A stretch of 64,000 nt of DNA from Vibrio pectenicida (GCA_024347015.1 AP024889.1:2976001-3040000), one strand, 5' to 3'; counted from the first letter of the stretch, positions 44,223-53,758 are shown. Made by a program: numbers and translations. The notes: generated from the letters alone by a model not told the origin.

Positions 44223-44494
44223 TTAGATAATTCCAAACTTCGATTTACCTTTCCAATGTGTTTTGATTGGAAAATTAATCACATAAAATGGTGTATTGAT
44301 TGAGTTTAGAGGTACGAATAATACTTGCCCTATTACGAGAGATTTATCATCACATGCGTTCTTATAAACTTTAAAGTTATCAGGAAGTGCTTTTTTAAAT
44401 TACAGAGCTAAACCTTTCCCCATCACGCCTACCGTATTTGCGGTGTTAATGACGGCTGAACATGCAAAGTATTACCTGTCTGATAAGTGATCAT
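44223..44494 (-). pseudogene. Decayed macrodomain antitoxin fragment (DarG-like)
   Basis: Minus-strand translation from ATG 44494 gives MITYQTGNTLHV; after a frameshift near 44455-44462 it continues SAVINTANTVGVMGKGLAL, then a stop TAA at 44400-44402 where the family has Gln, then FKKALPDNFKVYKNACDD and on to FYVINFPIKTHWKGKSKFG before a stop at 44223. This is the N-terminal macrodomain of DarG, which removes DarT-made ADP-ribose from DNA. One frameshift, one nonsense codon and loss of the C-terminal part make it non-functional. No darT is present. It follows the DUF45 gene in the same direction, so it is probably the rotted tail of the operon. Confidence 0.85.
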
Positions 44495-44552
44495 AGTAAC
44501 TCCTAGTACTACCACTAAGACCGAACAACGAACTCTGACTTGAACTCTGCTA

Positions 44553-45284
44553 CTAATAACTCCAATCCTCATAAGCCAAAGGCAAGCTATTAAGTAAGTT
44601 TCTGCGCTCACGCCAGTCAGGCATATTTTTATCCATAATGGCTCTGAAGCGCTCGTTATGGTGGCGTTCAATTAAGTGGACTAGCTCATGCACCAATATG
44701 TACTCCATACACTCTGGTGGCTTTTTAGCCAGCTCTAGGTTAAGCCACAACCTTTTTGCTTGTATGTTGCAGCTTCCCCACTTGGTCTTCATCTTCTTAA
44801 TGCCGATATCATTTGATTCAACTCCTAGCTTCGCTTGCCAATGAGGGAGTAGCCTAGCGATAGATTCTTGCATTCGCTTGCGATAAAAACCATTAAGCAA
44901 CTTAAGGCGATTATCAACACTGGTATTTTTTGTTACCGCTAGCTCTAGTTTAGTTACGCCTTTTTCTATCACAGCATGCTTACCCAAGGTATCAACAATA
45001 TTCAGTCGATAGCGTTTACCCCAAAGGTAATGACTTTCACCGCTCACCATTTCTCGAGTTGATTGGCGAGGCTGGGCAGCAAAATCGGCCTGCTGTTGCT
45101 TTATCCAAGCTAACTTATTAATAATGGCCAGACGGATTGCTTGCTCACCTGTCCCGTGTGGAACGGACAAACGTACACGCCCTTGAGGAGGCAATACACT
45201 TAGGTGTAAGTTTTTAATCGCCTTACGATTGACTTGAACCTCTATACCGCCAATAAGAATATCTTCACTGCCTGTTACCGACAT
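44553..45284 (-). CDS. DUF45 / YgjP-like zinc metallopeptidase
   Basis: The 243-residue protein has an N-terminal beta domain (LSVLPPQGRVRLSVPHGT), WIKQQQADF and a C-terminal metallopeptidase core KTKWGSCN ... YILVHELVHLIERHHNERF, where HELVH is the zinc-binding HExxH-type motif and the distal His follows. It belongs to the YgjP/DUF45 group related to WSS1/SprT-like peptidases. Such genes often sit beside hsdR. The start ATG overlaps the hsdR stop (TAATG), so translation is coupled. What it cleaves, and whether it serves the restriction system, is not known. Confidence 0.9.
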   Translation of the reverse strand: MSVTGSEDILIGGIEVQVNRKAIKNLHLSVLPPQGRVRLSVPHGTGEQAIRLAIINKLAWIKQQQADFAAQPRQSTREMVSGESHYLWGKRYRLNIVDTLGKHAVIEKGVTKLELAVTKNTSVDNRLKLLNGFYRKRMQESIARLLPHWQAKLGVESNDIGIKKMKTKWGSCNIQAKRLWLNLELAKKPPECMEYILVHELVHLIERHHNERFRAIMDKNMPDWRERRNLLNSLPLAYEDWSY

Positions 45285-48200
45285 TAATGATATTCCTTCT
45301 GTGCTTTCACTCGCTCCATCACTTCCACAATATCAACGTCATAGCCTTTGGTTTCTTCGCGAATAGCGTTAGCTATTTCACGCTCTTTAAAGCGGTCACC
45401 TAACCAATCGGCTTTTTTAGTGTAGCGTACAGCCGTATCAATTTTGGCTGTCAGCACTTCATCATTACCCAAGTTGTCATACAGTGATTGCTTAGCTGCT
45501 GTATCAACAGAATCAGGATAACTTGCGCTACGATTACCGCTAGGGTTTACCACTTTTTTCGCCAACTCTCTGATCTGCTCAAGGTATTCTTGATAGTTCA
45601 GCGCTTTTTCGCGGCGCTGTCTAATAATCTCATCTAACAATGACGACATTTGATCGTAATATTTCGGGTTGATTGGGTTTTCATCCACAATCGTTTTGCG
45701 CACATTGTTCTCAATAGCCTCAGCCATCGCTTCTTCATTCTCGCGTAGGTCTTTAGGTAATGAATCTAACCCTTCACCGTTGTTATTCACCACTAAATCA
45801 ATGAGGCCTAATTCCTCAAAGTCCATGAGTAATTCACTATCATCAGCACGAATGTACATATCCAGAAGATGGCGCATCGCAGGTTCAAAGCGCTTCATTT
45901 CCAGCAAGTCGCCACTGGCTAACTTAACCTCGTCACGTACCTTCTCAAAGTAGATAACTTCTTGCCGGATACTGTTGGCCTCAGTAGGTGAATAACCCGC
46001 TTGCTCCATCTCATTAGCCAAGTTGGCGTATGCCCTTAAAAGCTTAGCTACTGCTTGATACAAGGTTAAACGGAGTGCTTCTTTTTCTGATCGCTCATCG
46101 ATATCAGTGGGTTCAACACCCGACTCTCCACAAAAGTAATGGATAAAATCTTTTGTATCACGTGGCGTTTTTACAGGTTCACACAAGGCACGAACCATTT
46201 CTAACGCATTGTCTAAATCTTCACGAGACTGCACTAGACGATCTTTAAGCAGACCTGCGACATCATCTTGGTCGTAACCATCAAACGCTTCTGCGGTGTA
46301 GTCTTTAATCGCTTTATCTAAAGAGCGGAATAAATCTTTATAATCGATAATATAGCCATATTCTTTATCTTCACCATCAAGACGGTTTACGCGGCAAATA
46401 GCTTGGAACAGGTTGTGATCAGCCATGCTTTTGTCAATGTAAAGGTAGGTAGCTGAAGGCGCATCAAAACCCGTTAGCAGCTTATCTACAACTATAAGCA
46501 AACGCATTTGTCCGGGCTCTTTGATGAATCGGTTCTTCACCAACTTTTCAAACTCTTCTACACGTTTTGCCGCATCGTCTTCACTTTGTTCAAAATAATC
46601 TGCCAACATCTTCCGGTAGGTGTCGTACTTAAATAATTTCTCGGTTAAGCCTTCTCCCGACTCTTCACCTTTAATTGAGCCCGCTACTGGCTGATAGCTG
46701 GTAACAATGGCACACTTACCCGCTAAATCAGTTTTGCTAAATAAGTCATACACTACACAAGCTTGATGCACACTGGCACACACCAGCATTGCATTGCCTC
46801 GGCCATCCATTAGCCTTGGTTTTAACTCCATATCCATCAAGATATCGCTAACAATCTGTTCTAAGCGAGATTTACTCGACAGCACCTTCTGCATGGTGCC
46901 CCACTTCTGCTTAAGCTGCATCCTCGCGAGGTTAGAAATACCTTTAGTCTTAGCTTCAAACCATTGGTCGACCTTTTTCTGTGACGTTAAATGCTGATCA
47001 ATATCACGCGCTTCATAACGTAGATCGAGTACCACACCATCTTCTACCGCTTCGTTAAATTTATAGGTGTGAATATAAGGGCCAAATACCTCTAAGGACT
47101 TTTTCTTATCCTTCTTCATCAGCGGTGTCCCGGTAAAACCAATAAACATCGCATCAGGTAAAATGGTTTTCATCGCGCAATGCAGCTTGCCTGACTGAGT
47201 TCTATGGCATTCATCCACAAACACAAATAACTTCCCTTGAGCGGCAAAGTTACTCATCACGCTACTAGATAGCGATTCAATATATTCAGTCGTAGCTGCT
47301 TCACTTTCTTCGTTATCGTCTTCACCATTACGACCAAATTTATGCACTAACGAGCACAGCAGCCATGGATTAGGCTCACCTAAGGTGGCAATAAGATCAC
47401 GGCCACTTTTAGTACGATAGATCTCTTCATCAACACCAGAGAATACCGTCTCAATCTGTTCGTCTAATTCTGTACGGTCAGTAATAATAAGTACACGAGA
47501 GTCACTAACGTTCTCTCTAATCCATTTAGCCAACCACACCATGGTTAAGCTTTTTCCTGAACCTTGGGTATGCCAAATAATCCCACCTTGCTTGTTAGCT
47601 GAGTGGGAGTTCACATGCTTTTTAGCCGCTTGAATTCCAAAGAACTGATTGTGGCGACAGGTCTTTTTAACCCCTGCATCAAACACAATAAAATCATGAA
47701 TTAGCTGTAAGAAGCGCTTCTTGTCACACAGTTGTGCTAGATGAGTATCTAAGATGGTATCAGCCGTAATACCACCCTGTGGTAGAGCGGTATCACTGCT
47801 TGGTTCTTTCCATTCTAGATAGTATTTCTCTGTGGTTTCGATGGTGCCATAACGAATACCTTGGGTATCATTACCTGCCATGACTAGCTGCATGCTGGTA
47901 AAGAAGTTACGAATAAAGGCTTTTTTCTGGTTATCGAGGTTTTGTCGAATGCCTTCACTCACAGTTACAGACGAACGCTTAAGCTCAATCACACCCAAGG
48001 CAATACCATTTACATACAGTACAATATCAGGTCGTTTTTTATGTTCGCCTTTTACTGTCACCTCTTCTGCTATAGCAAAATCATTCGCTTCGATGTCTTC
48101 CCAGTCAATTAGCCATACCGTCTGATTTAGCTCACCTGCACCTTCTTTCTCTTTAACGCCATAACGGAGTAACCGATAGACTTCTTTATTGGCGTCGTAA

Positions 48201-48433
48201 AGCTTTTTACCTTCACCCAGTGCTGCGGCCATATCCAACTTACGTAAAGTACGTGCGATCAATGCTTCAGGTATGCCACGCTTTTTTAACCAACTGCTTA
48301 GTAGATTAGTTTCAACGTTGCGGTTACCTTCGCGGTACTCCCAGTTTCCTAGGTAGTCATACTTTAACTGGTCCCGAAAAAATCGAACTACGCGATCTTG
48401 GGTTGCACGCTCTTTTTGGCCTACAGTACTCAT
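45284..48433 (-). CDS. hsdR: Type I restriction enzyme, R (HsdR) subunit
   Basis: HsdR is the ATP-driven translocating and cleaving subunit. ATG 48433 (MSTVGQKERATQ) is chosen because AAAGGA precedes it; the product is 1,049 residues. Seen are the nuclease motif RPDIVLYVNGIALGVIELKR (PD-ExK type, about 133-152), Walker A HTQGSGKSLTMVW (about 285-297), DECH box FVDECHRTQSG (about 405), GFTGTPL, and helicase domain 2 with LLTGFDAPS. The C-terminal helical region contacts the modification core. All motifs look intact. It follows the AlbA-type gene after 150 bp containing a direct repeat. Confidence 0.96.
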   Translation of the reverse strand: MSTVGQKERATQDRVVRFFRDQLKYDYLGNWEYREGNRNVETNLLSSWLKKRGIPEALIARTLRKLDMAAALGEGKKLYDANKEVYRLLRYGVKEKEGAGELNQTVWLIDWEDIEANDFAIAEEVTVKGEHKKRPDIVLYVNGIALGVIELKRSSVTVSEGIRQNLDNQKKAFIRNFFTSMQLVMAGNDTQGIRYGTIETTEKYYLEWKEPSSDTALPQGGITADTILDTHLAQLCDKKRFLQLIHDFIVFDAGVKKTCRHNQFFGIQAAKKHVNSHSANKQGGIIWHTQGSGKSLTMVWLAKWIRENVSDSRVLIITDRTELDEQIETVFSGVDEEIYRTKSGRDLIATLGEPNPWLLCSLVHKFGRNGEDDNEESEAATTEYIESLSSSVMSNFAAQGKLFVFVDECHRTQSGKLHCAMKTILPDAMFIGFTGTPLMKKDKKKSLEVFGPYIHTYKFNEAVEDGVVLDLRYEARDIDQHLTSQKKVDQWFEAKTKGISNLARMQLKQKWGTMQKVLSSKSRLEQIVSDILMDMELKPRLMDGRGNAMLVCASVHQACVVYDLFSKTDLAGKCAIVTSYQPVAGSIKGEESGEGLTEKLFKYDTYRKMLADYFEQSEDDAAKRVEEFEKLVKNRFIKEPGQMRLLIVVDKLLTGFDAPSATYLYIDKSMADHNLFQAICRVNRLDGEDKEYGYIIDYKDLFRSLDKAIKDYTAEAFDGYDQDDVAGLLKDRLVQSREDLDNALEMVRALCEPVKTPRDTKDFIHYFCGESGVEPTDIDERSEKEALRLTLYQAVAKLLRAYANLANEMEQAGYSPTEANSIRQEVIYFEKVRDEVKLASGDLLEMKRFEPAMRHLLDMYIRADDSELLMDFEELGLIDLVVNNNGEGLDSLPKDLRENEEAMAEAIENNVRKTIVDENPINPKYYDQMSSLLDEIIRQRREKALNYQEYLEQIRELAKKVVNPSGNRSASYPDSVDTAAKQSLYDNLGNDEVLTAKIDTAVRYTKKADWLGDRFKEREIANAIREETKGYDVDIVEVMERVKAQKEYH

Positions 48434-48473
48434 CCATTCATTCCTTTCTATCAAACCCTTTCTAGCAAATGGC

Positions 48474-48498
48474 TATCAAGCAACGATCAAGCAAATTA
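48474..48498. repeat. 25-bp direct repeat, copy 1
   Basis: Identical to 48562-48586. The unit itself contains ATCAAGCAA twice. It lies 41 bp upstream of the hsdR start. Confidence 0.85.
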
Positions 48499-48561
48499 CA
48501 ACCCTACAAATCAACCACTTAAGCAAGAATAAAGCAAGTAATCGAGAAGTTATTGTTATTT

Positions 48562-48586
48562 TATCAAGCAACGATCAAGCAAATTA
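48562..48586. repeat. 25-bp direct repeat, copy 2
   Basis: Second identical copy, 88 bp from the first. It includes the stop codon of the AlbA-type gene (48584-48586), so the repeat starts exactly at the end of that gene. Confidence 0.85.
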
Positions 48587-50053
48587 GCTCCAATGCGGTA
48601 CATAACGCATCGCTTTTGCTCCTGCTTCAGGATCATAAGGCTTAACCAGTCCGCTACTTACTGCATCTTTAATCACTCGACTCACTGTGGCGCTATTTTT
48701 GGTTTCGATACCAAAGCGCTCTCTTAAAGAGGCATTGTTCATATGTTCACGGCTTACATAACGTAAACAACAATGCTGATAACAAGCGCGAATACGATCT
48801 TCTTTATCCATCTCTGCAAACGGCTTATGACCAAATAACACTGTGCGTGTATGCCTGTCAGTAACTTCAAAAATGGGGGCGGGCAATTGATACAACTCAG
48901 TTTGAAATATAACTTTATCAATACCCGTGCCGCGTTCTTCGCAGATATTGATACGGCGCATAAACGAGGCCAGCATTTCATTGCGGCTTTGTGGCGGTGA
49001 GTCTATGAACCGATCTGTATCCACCAGCGGTATGCCCGGATTAGTTATCTCCATACGAGTATCAAATAGCTCTATCATTGGGCCTGTGCCCGTTAGTGAG
49101 AAGTCTTGGTGAATAATGGCATTGGCCACCAGCTCACGAATAGCCAGCTCTGGATACATTGGTACTTCTTTGCGAAAGGCTTTACCTATCTCTTCATTGG
49201 CAGGGAGTAACGTTTTAATGGTGTCAATCAAGCCCTCAAAGCCTGCTGCATAACCTTTATTACCCACCAGCTCTCGCACGGTTTCAACACGGCTATTGCC
49301 ACGGTAATGAATAAGGCGAACGGCTTTGCGGCCAAGGTGCTGAAAACTTTGTAGCTTTTTAGCAAACAAAATAGCCCCTACGTTAGCAATGCTCCAGTGA
49401 CCACTGTCGGTTTTACTTATCAATCTATCTGCTTGTAAGGCCGCTAAAATACCATCGCGTCCTTCCGGTAATGGCTGACCCGTTAACTCAAAATAAGCAG
49501 GGTAATCGAGCAGTTGCAACACTTCTTCAGCGCTGCTATTTTCAGTTGCCGCTTGTTGCTCAAACGGGACTTTGTCAAAAACACGCCATAGCTCGCGCTC
49601 TTTCTCAGCAAACTCACGCAGTTTCTTTTTGTACGAGCCCACGCGAATGTACTCGGTGCCATCAAACTGCACCGGAGTATGGCTGGCGGCTTGTATTTCT
49701 AAAATCACTACGGGTTTTTCATTGGCGCTTTCGAACGTATAAAACTGAAAATGGATTTTAGGGGCGGTTTTTTGCAGCAACCAGCTTTCTAATTCTTGCT
49801 GCTTATGACGCGCGCTAGCAGGCTTAAAGTCCGTACCAATAACTTCTTGAGTCTTATCATCTACTCCCCACACAATGTAAGCAGACTGCTTACCGAGCAA
49901 GGCTGCCGAATTGGCCAAAGCAGAGATATACTCCCCCACCATCGGCGCATCGGCATTATTATGTTTAAACTCCACCCACTCAGTTTCGTTTGGCAAGTGG
50001 CACAGCTCACGCAATAGCGCTTGTAGCTGCGCTAGGCTTTGCTCAGTCGGCAT
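48584..50053 (-). CDS. AlbA/Schlafen-domain ATP-binding protein in the RM operon
   Basis: The 489-residue protein has an N-terminal AlbA_2 (Schlafen-like) domain (about 10-150; ETEWVEFKHNN, ALANSAALLGKQSAYIVWGVDD, YIRVGSYKKKL), a GHKL-type ATPase region (about 290-400; PELAIRELVANAIIHQDFS, IELFDTRMEITNPGIP, ICEERGTGIDKVIF) and a C-terminal winged helix (about 430-480). Such proteins occur between hsdS and hsdR in many type I loci, but their role is not settled; regulation, RNA or DNA binding, or a back-up defence have all been considered. It overlaps hsdS by 11 bp and has AAGGAGAG upstream. Confidence 0.85.
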   Translation of the reverse strand: MPTEQSLAQLQALLRELCHLPNETEWVEFKHNNADAPMVGEYISALANSAALLGKQSAYIVWGVDDKTQEVIGTDFKPASARHKQQELESWLLQKTAPKIHFQFYTFESANEKPVVILEIQAASHTPVQFDGTEYIRVGSYKKKLREFAEKERELWRVFDKVPFEQQAATENSSAEEVLQLLDYPAYFELTGQPLPEGRDGILAALQADRLISKTDSGHWSIANVGAILFAKKLQSFQHLGRKAVRLIHYRGNSRVETVRELVGNKGYAAGFEGLIDTIKTLLPANEEIGKAFRKEVPMYPELAIRELVANAIIHQDFSLTGTGPMIELFDTRMEITNPGIPLVDTDRFIDSPPQSRNEMLASFMRRINICEERGTGIDKVIFQTELYQLPAPIFEVTDRHTRTVLFGHKPFAEMDKEDRIRACYQHCCLRYVSREHMNNASLRERFGIETKNSATVSRVIKDAVSSGLVKPYDPEAGAKAMRYVPHWS

Positions 50054-51311
50054 GGGGCTCTCCTTGCGATTTCATATTAGTCTTTTCAAACGGCAAGCGA
50101 GTTTTGCCCGTCAGAAGCTCTTGCATCATGCCTTGTTTGATTTGACGGGTTTTAGATAAGCGTTGCTTTAGTGCCTGAATCTCTTCATCCATATCGGAGA
50201 GAATAGTGGCGATGGCGGTTTGTTCGTTTTTCGAGGGTAATATAATTGGTAATGAATAAAAATCATTATGGTTTAAGTCAGGGATTGTACTTGTCCCTGC
50301 TTTATCCAATATACGTTTTTTTGAATCTGAAGAACGTAAAAAGCATACAAAAAAATCCTTATTTAATTTGGATTTTTGGTAAACAATCTTAAAAAAGTTG
50401 TTGTGAAAAACACCTGTAACACCAGTTACAACTATTCCTGTATTACCTGTTCTAGTCATGAGAATTTCATCTTCCACACAGCAGACGGCTGAGGAGTACT
50501 CATCAATGAACTCTGTCGGCTCTGTTAATTTTAGTGACTGAATTGTTATATAAGGCTTAGATATTTCTGACTGGTATGATTTTCTTTGTTCAATTTCTAT
50601 CTGTAACCCTTGGTTAACATTTGAAATATCTCCCATCCTAGCAACATCCCAGTCCTCAGGAATTTCACCTAGCTCGCTTGGTTTAGTACCTTTAGTCTGC
50701 CCTTGCTTTTCTCCATCAGTATAAGTCGCAAACTGTGGCAAACGAGTCTTGCCTATCAGCAGTTGCTGCATGGTGGCAGTTTTAATCGCTTGTTTTTTGG
50801 CGATGAGCTTTTCCAACTCGGCTAATAGCGCATCAACATCAGACAAAGCATTGGCGATGACAGTTTGTTCTTCTAGTTTAGGAAATGAATTGAAAACACT
50901 CTCGATAGTACTTGCATTTAAGCTTGGCACACCTGAAGCTTCATTGTATTGCATCCAATCAATCATGCAGAATTTATAATAAATAAACTTTGCAGAGTCT
51001 TTACTAGATACTTCTGAATAAAATAATGTATCAACTGTCCAAAATGGAGTATCCATAAACCTTGGCTTATTGATTGTTCCTTTTCGACCAATTAATACAG
51101 AAGGCTTGTCATAAAGAGGGGTATTCGTGGTACCCATTTGCCCACCAGTTCCAAAAATTGGATACAAGCCATCTGTAACTTGCACTGATTTTTGATCTTT
51201 ACCGTGCCTTATATTCATTACCTGACCAAATATTTTGACATCCCAATCTTCAGGAATGATCCCTACTTCAGTCTGTTTATACCCTTCAGGTATTACTTGA
51301 AGTGAACTCAT
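50043..51311 (-). CDS. hsdS: Type I restriction enzyme, S (specificity) subunit
   Basis: HsdS recognises the split DNA target. ATG 51311 overlaps the hsdM stop as ATGA, with GGAG upstream; the product is 422 residues. The protein is an internal duplication of target-recognition domain plus spacer helix: GIIPEDWDVKIFGQV and GEIPEDWDVARMGDI open the halves, and SDVDALLAELEKLIAKKQ...LLIGKTRLPQF and SDMDEEIQALKQRLSKTR...LLTGKTRLPF close them. The two recognition domains differ, as expected for an asymmetric bipartite site, whose sequence cannot be read from the protein. Confidence 0.95.
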   Translation of the reverse strand: MSSLQVIPEGYKQTEVGIIPEDWDVKIFGQVMNIRHGKDQKSVQVTDGLYPIFGTGGQMGTTNTPLYDKPSVLIGRKGTINKPRFMDTPFWTVDTLFYSEVSSKDSAKFIYYKFCMIDWMQYNEASGVPSLNASTIESVFNSFPKLEEQTVIANALSDVDALLAELEKLIAKKQAIKTATMQQLLIGKTRLPQFATYTDGEKQGQTKGTKPSELGEIPEDWDVARMGDISNVNQGLQIEIEQRKSYQSEISKPYITIQSLKLTEPTEFIDEYSSAVCCVEDEILMTRTGNTGIVVTGVTGVFHNNFFKIVYQKSKLNKDFFVCFLRSSDSKKRILDKAGTSTIPDLNHNDFYSLPIILPSKNEQTAIATILSDMDEEIQALKQRLSKTRQIKQGMMQELLTGKTRLPFEKTNMKSQGEPHAD

Positions 51312-53758
51312 AACGTCCACTCCAATCCCATGGCTTTGAGGTGGCCTGCTACTTTATCGCTCAATTCATCAACCGAATTCGTGAGTGTTGGCAATGGTGC
51401 GCTGTAACGCTCTTCTAGCTGTTTAACACGGTTAGCCATTTGCTGGGTTACGCGCTCAATCTCAGCAACAATATTAGCTTGCAGGGTAGATAACCATTTA
51501 TCATCCACTATCAGGCTTTTTATTTCATCAATGCTTAGTTTTGGATATTGTCCAAATACAGCTAAATCTAACGCTTCTTGCGCAGTTTTCATTGCCTTCT
51601 TAGCGGCAGTATCGGCATTGAACAGTTTAGTCGCTTGCTTCAGTACTAAGAGCTCTTCGCTATCAGTTGCGAGCTTGGTTCTTGCGGCTACGCTCGCTTT
51701 GGTGATTTTATCTTTATCATTAATAGCTTCCACCAATAAACCGTCTTCTGCTCCTTGTTCCTCTAGGTAACTTTCTAGCGCTTGAGTCGCCGCGTCTTGT
51801 TTGGCTTGTAGTTCGTCAATCGCTGTTTGTTTATCAGCAAAATAGCGGGCCACAATGAGGCTTGGCGGGATTAGCTCAGCTTTATATTTTTTCTTGGTGA
51901 TAACTAAATCTGGTGTTTCTTTGAGCTTTTCGCCTTGAACGGCCACCAGTTCACGCAGTACTTTACCCGCAATCCAATCATCTTGTACCAACACATAGAC
52001 ATCGTCCTGAAAGGACTCTGCCCAGTAATCCATTAATATTTGATAAATATCGTATTTACTCAGCAGTTCGCTGTTGGCGTAACCCGTTAGTAGTTGCTCT
52101 GAAATTTCATGAATCAATTCTTTAGGGCTGTCACCTAGAGATATCTCCGTTAACGCTGCCTGTTTAACCCATGCTTTAAACGGTAGTAAGCTACTATTAG
52201 CGAAGTCTTTAAATTCTTGATGAGCCAGAATGCTACTTTTAACCTTGCTCGCTTCCACTAGGCCATGGCTATAGCCAGCTCGGGCCGATTCAAACAAGGT
52301 GGCGCGAATATTAGGGAATACCTGCCAAAAATGCTCTAGGGCATCGATATCTGTATTTGGGATACCGCCCTGTAGGTGGGCACTTAAATCGTGTAGATCT
52401 TCTGGCTCACTTGAGTCAATATAACGGGGGATATTGAGGTTATAGTCATTGCTGGCGATTTCATCAACGCTAACTAAGCGGCTAAAACGCTCTAGCTCTA
52501 AGCCCTTATTAAACACATCTACGATTTTGTGAATGTCTTGGCTACGCAGGCGGTTTTTATTGCCATCCTTAATGAAGCCCTTACTAGCATCAATCATAAA
52601 GATTGAACGGCCTTGCATTGCCCCCTCAGGATCTGCGGTCACTTTTCGAGCATGCTCTTTATCGATAACAATAATACAAGCAGGAATGCCCGTACCGTAG
52701 AACAGGTTTGCAGGTAAACCAATAATACCTTTTATGTAGCCTTGCTTGATTAGGTTTTCACGAATATCAGCTTCAGCATTACCACGGAATAACACCCCAT
52801 GCGGCAAGATCACCGCACCTTTACCTGTGCTTTTTAGACTGGTAAGTATATGCAGCAAGAAAGTATAATCACCATTTTTTTCTGGTGGTGTCCCCCAAAA
52901 AAAGCGCTTAAACAGATCGTCTTTTGGGTTTAAACCGCTAGTCCAGTTTTTATTAGAAAACGGAGGGTTGGCAACGGAGAAATCGAATGTTTTTAACTTG
53001 TCTGCGGCGTCTTTCCATTGCGGGTCAGCAAGGGTGTTACCTTTCCAGATTTTAGCCGTCGCATTGTTATGCAAAATCATGTTCATACGCGCCAATGCGC
53101 TGGTGGCATTATCCATCTCTTGACCAAAGATAGATAAACCGCGTGGTGCCTCATCACTGGCTTTTAATAGTAGAGAGCCTGAACCACAAGTAGGGTCATA
53201 CACTGTCGCATCTTGTGGGGTGTCCTTAGTGATGCCTACCACTTTAGCTAGAATTTGAGATACTTCTGAAGGCGTATAGAACTGGCCCTTAGATTTACCC
53301 GATTCTGTCGCAAAGTGACGCATTAGATATTCGTAAGCATCGCCTAGTAGGTCGTCACCATCAGCGCGGTTATCTGACAAGTCTAAGCCTTGGAAAATAC
53401 CCACCAGCTTAGTAAGACGGTCAACCATCTCTTTGCCTTTGCCAAGTTTATCTTCATCGTTAAAGTCGGCTACGTCTATCACGCCTTTTAAATCATTCTC
53501 TTCGGCAAGGGCGGCAATGATTTTGTTAATTTTGTCGCCAATTTCTTTATCATTTTTAAGCGCAATCAGATCATCGAAGCTGGCACCTGTTGGCACCACA
53601 ATCATGCCGTAAGGGTCACCTTTGTATTTGTCTGATACGTACTTCATAAACAACATGGTCAGTACGTAATCTTTGTATTGGCTGGCATCCATACCACCAC
53701 GCAGTTCGTCACAGCTTGCCCAAAGAGATGAATAGAGTTCTGTTTTTTTAATGGCCAT
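51308..53758 (-). CDS. hsdM: Type I restriction enzyme, M (HsdM) subunit with long C-terminal extension
   Basis: HsdM is the adenine-N6 methyltransferase subunit. The N-terminal helical domain (about 5-140) is followed by the methylase domain with motif I VYDPTCGSGSLLLKA (187-201) and catalytic NPPF (264-267). At 816 residues it is about 250-300 longer than the common ~500-residue HsdM. The extra C-terminal part (about 520-816) is charged and helical with probable coiled coils (around 665-790). Similar long forms exist in a branch of type I systems. It starts 44 bp after the small regulator-like gene and is translationally coupled to hsdS. Confidence 0.95.
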   Translation of the reverse strand: MAIKKTELYSSLWASCDELRGGMDASQYKDYVLTMLFMKYVSDKYKGDPYGMIVVPTGASFDDLIALKNDKEIGDKINKIIAALAEENDLKGVIDVADFNDEDKLGKGKEMVDRLTKLVGIFQGLDLSDNRADGDDLLGDAYEYLMRHFATESGKSKGQFYTPSEVSQILAKVVGITKDTPQDATVYDPTCGSGSLLLKASDEAPRGLSIFGQEMDNATSALARMNMILHNNATAKIWKGNTLADPQWKDAADKLKTFDFSVANPPFSNKNWTSGLNPKDDLFKRFFWGTPPEKNGDYTFLLHILTSLKSTGKGAVILPHGVLFRGNAEADIRENLIKQGYIKGIIGLPANLFYGTGIPACIIVIDKEHARKVTADPEGAMQGRSIFMIDASKGFIKDGNKNRLRSQDIHKIVDVFNKGLELERFSRLVSVDEIASNDYNLNIPRYIDSSEPEDLHDLSAHLQGGIPNTDIDALEHFWQVFPNIRATLFESARAGYSHGLVEASKVKSSILAHQEFKDFANSSLLPFKAWVKQAALTEISLGDSPKELIHEISEQLLTGYANSELLSKYDIYQILMDYWAESFQDDVYVLVQDDWIAGKVLRELVAVQGEKLKETPDLVITKKKYKAELIPPSLIVARYFADKQTAIDELQAKQDAATQALESYLEEQGAEDGLLVEAINDKDKITKASVAARTKLATDSEELLVLKQATKLFNADTAAKKAMKTAQEALDLAVFGQYPKLSIDEIKSLIVDDKWLSTLQANIVAEIERVTQQMANRVKQLEERYSAPLPTLTNSVDELSDKVAGHLKAMGLEWTL

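Noticed and set aside
44429..44671. Minus-strand frame overlapping the DUF45 gene end and the DarG fragment
   Set aside because: Its first part is out of frame inside the DUF45 gene; only the last residues correspond to the macrodomain start, which is reported as a pseudogene instead.
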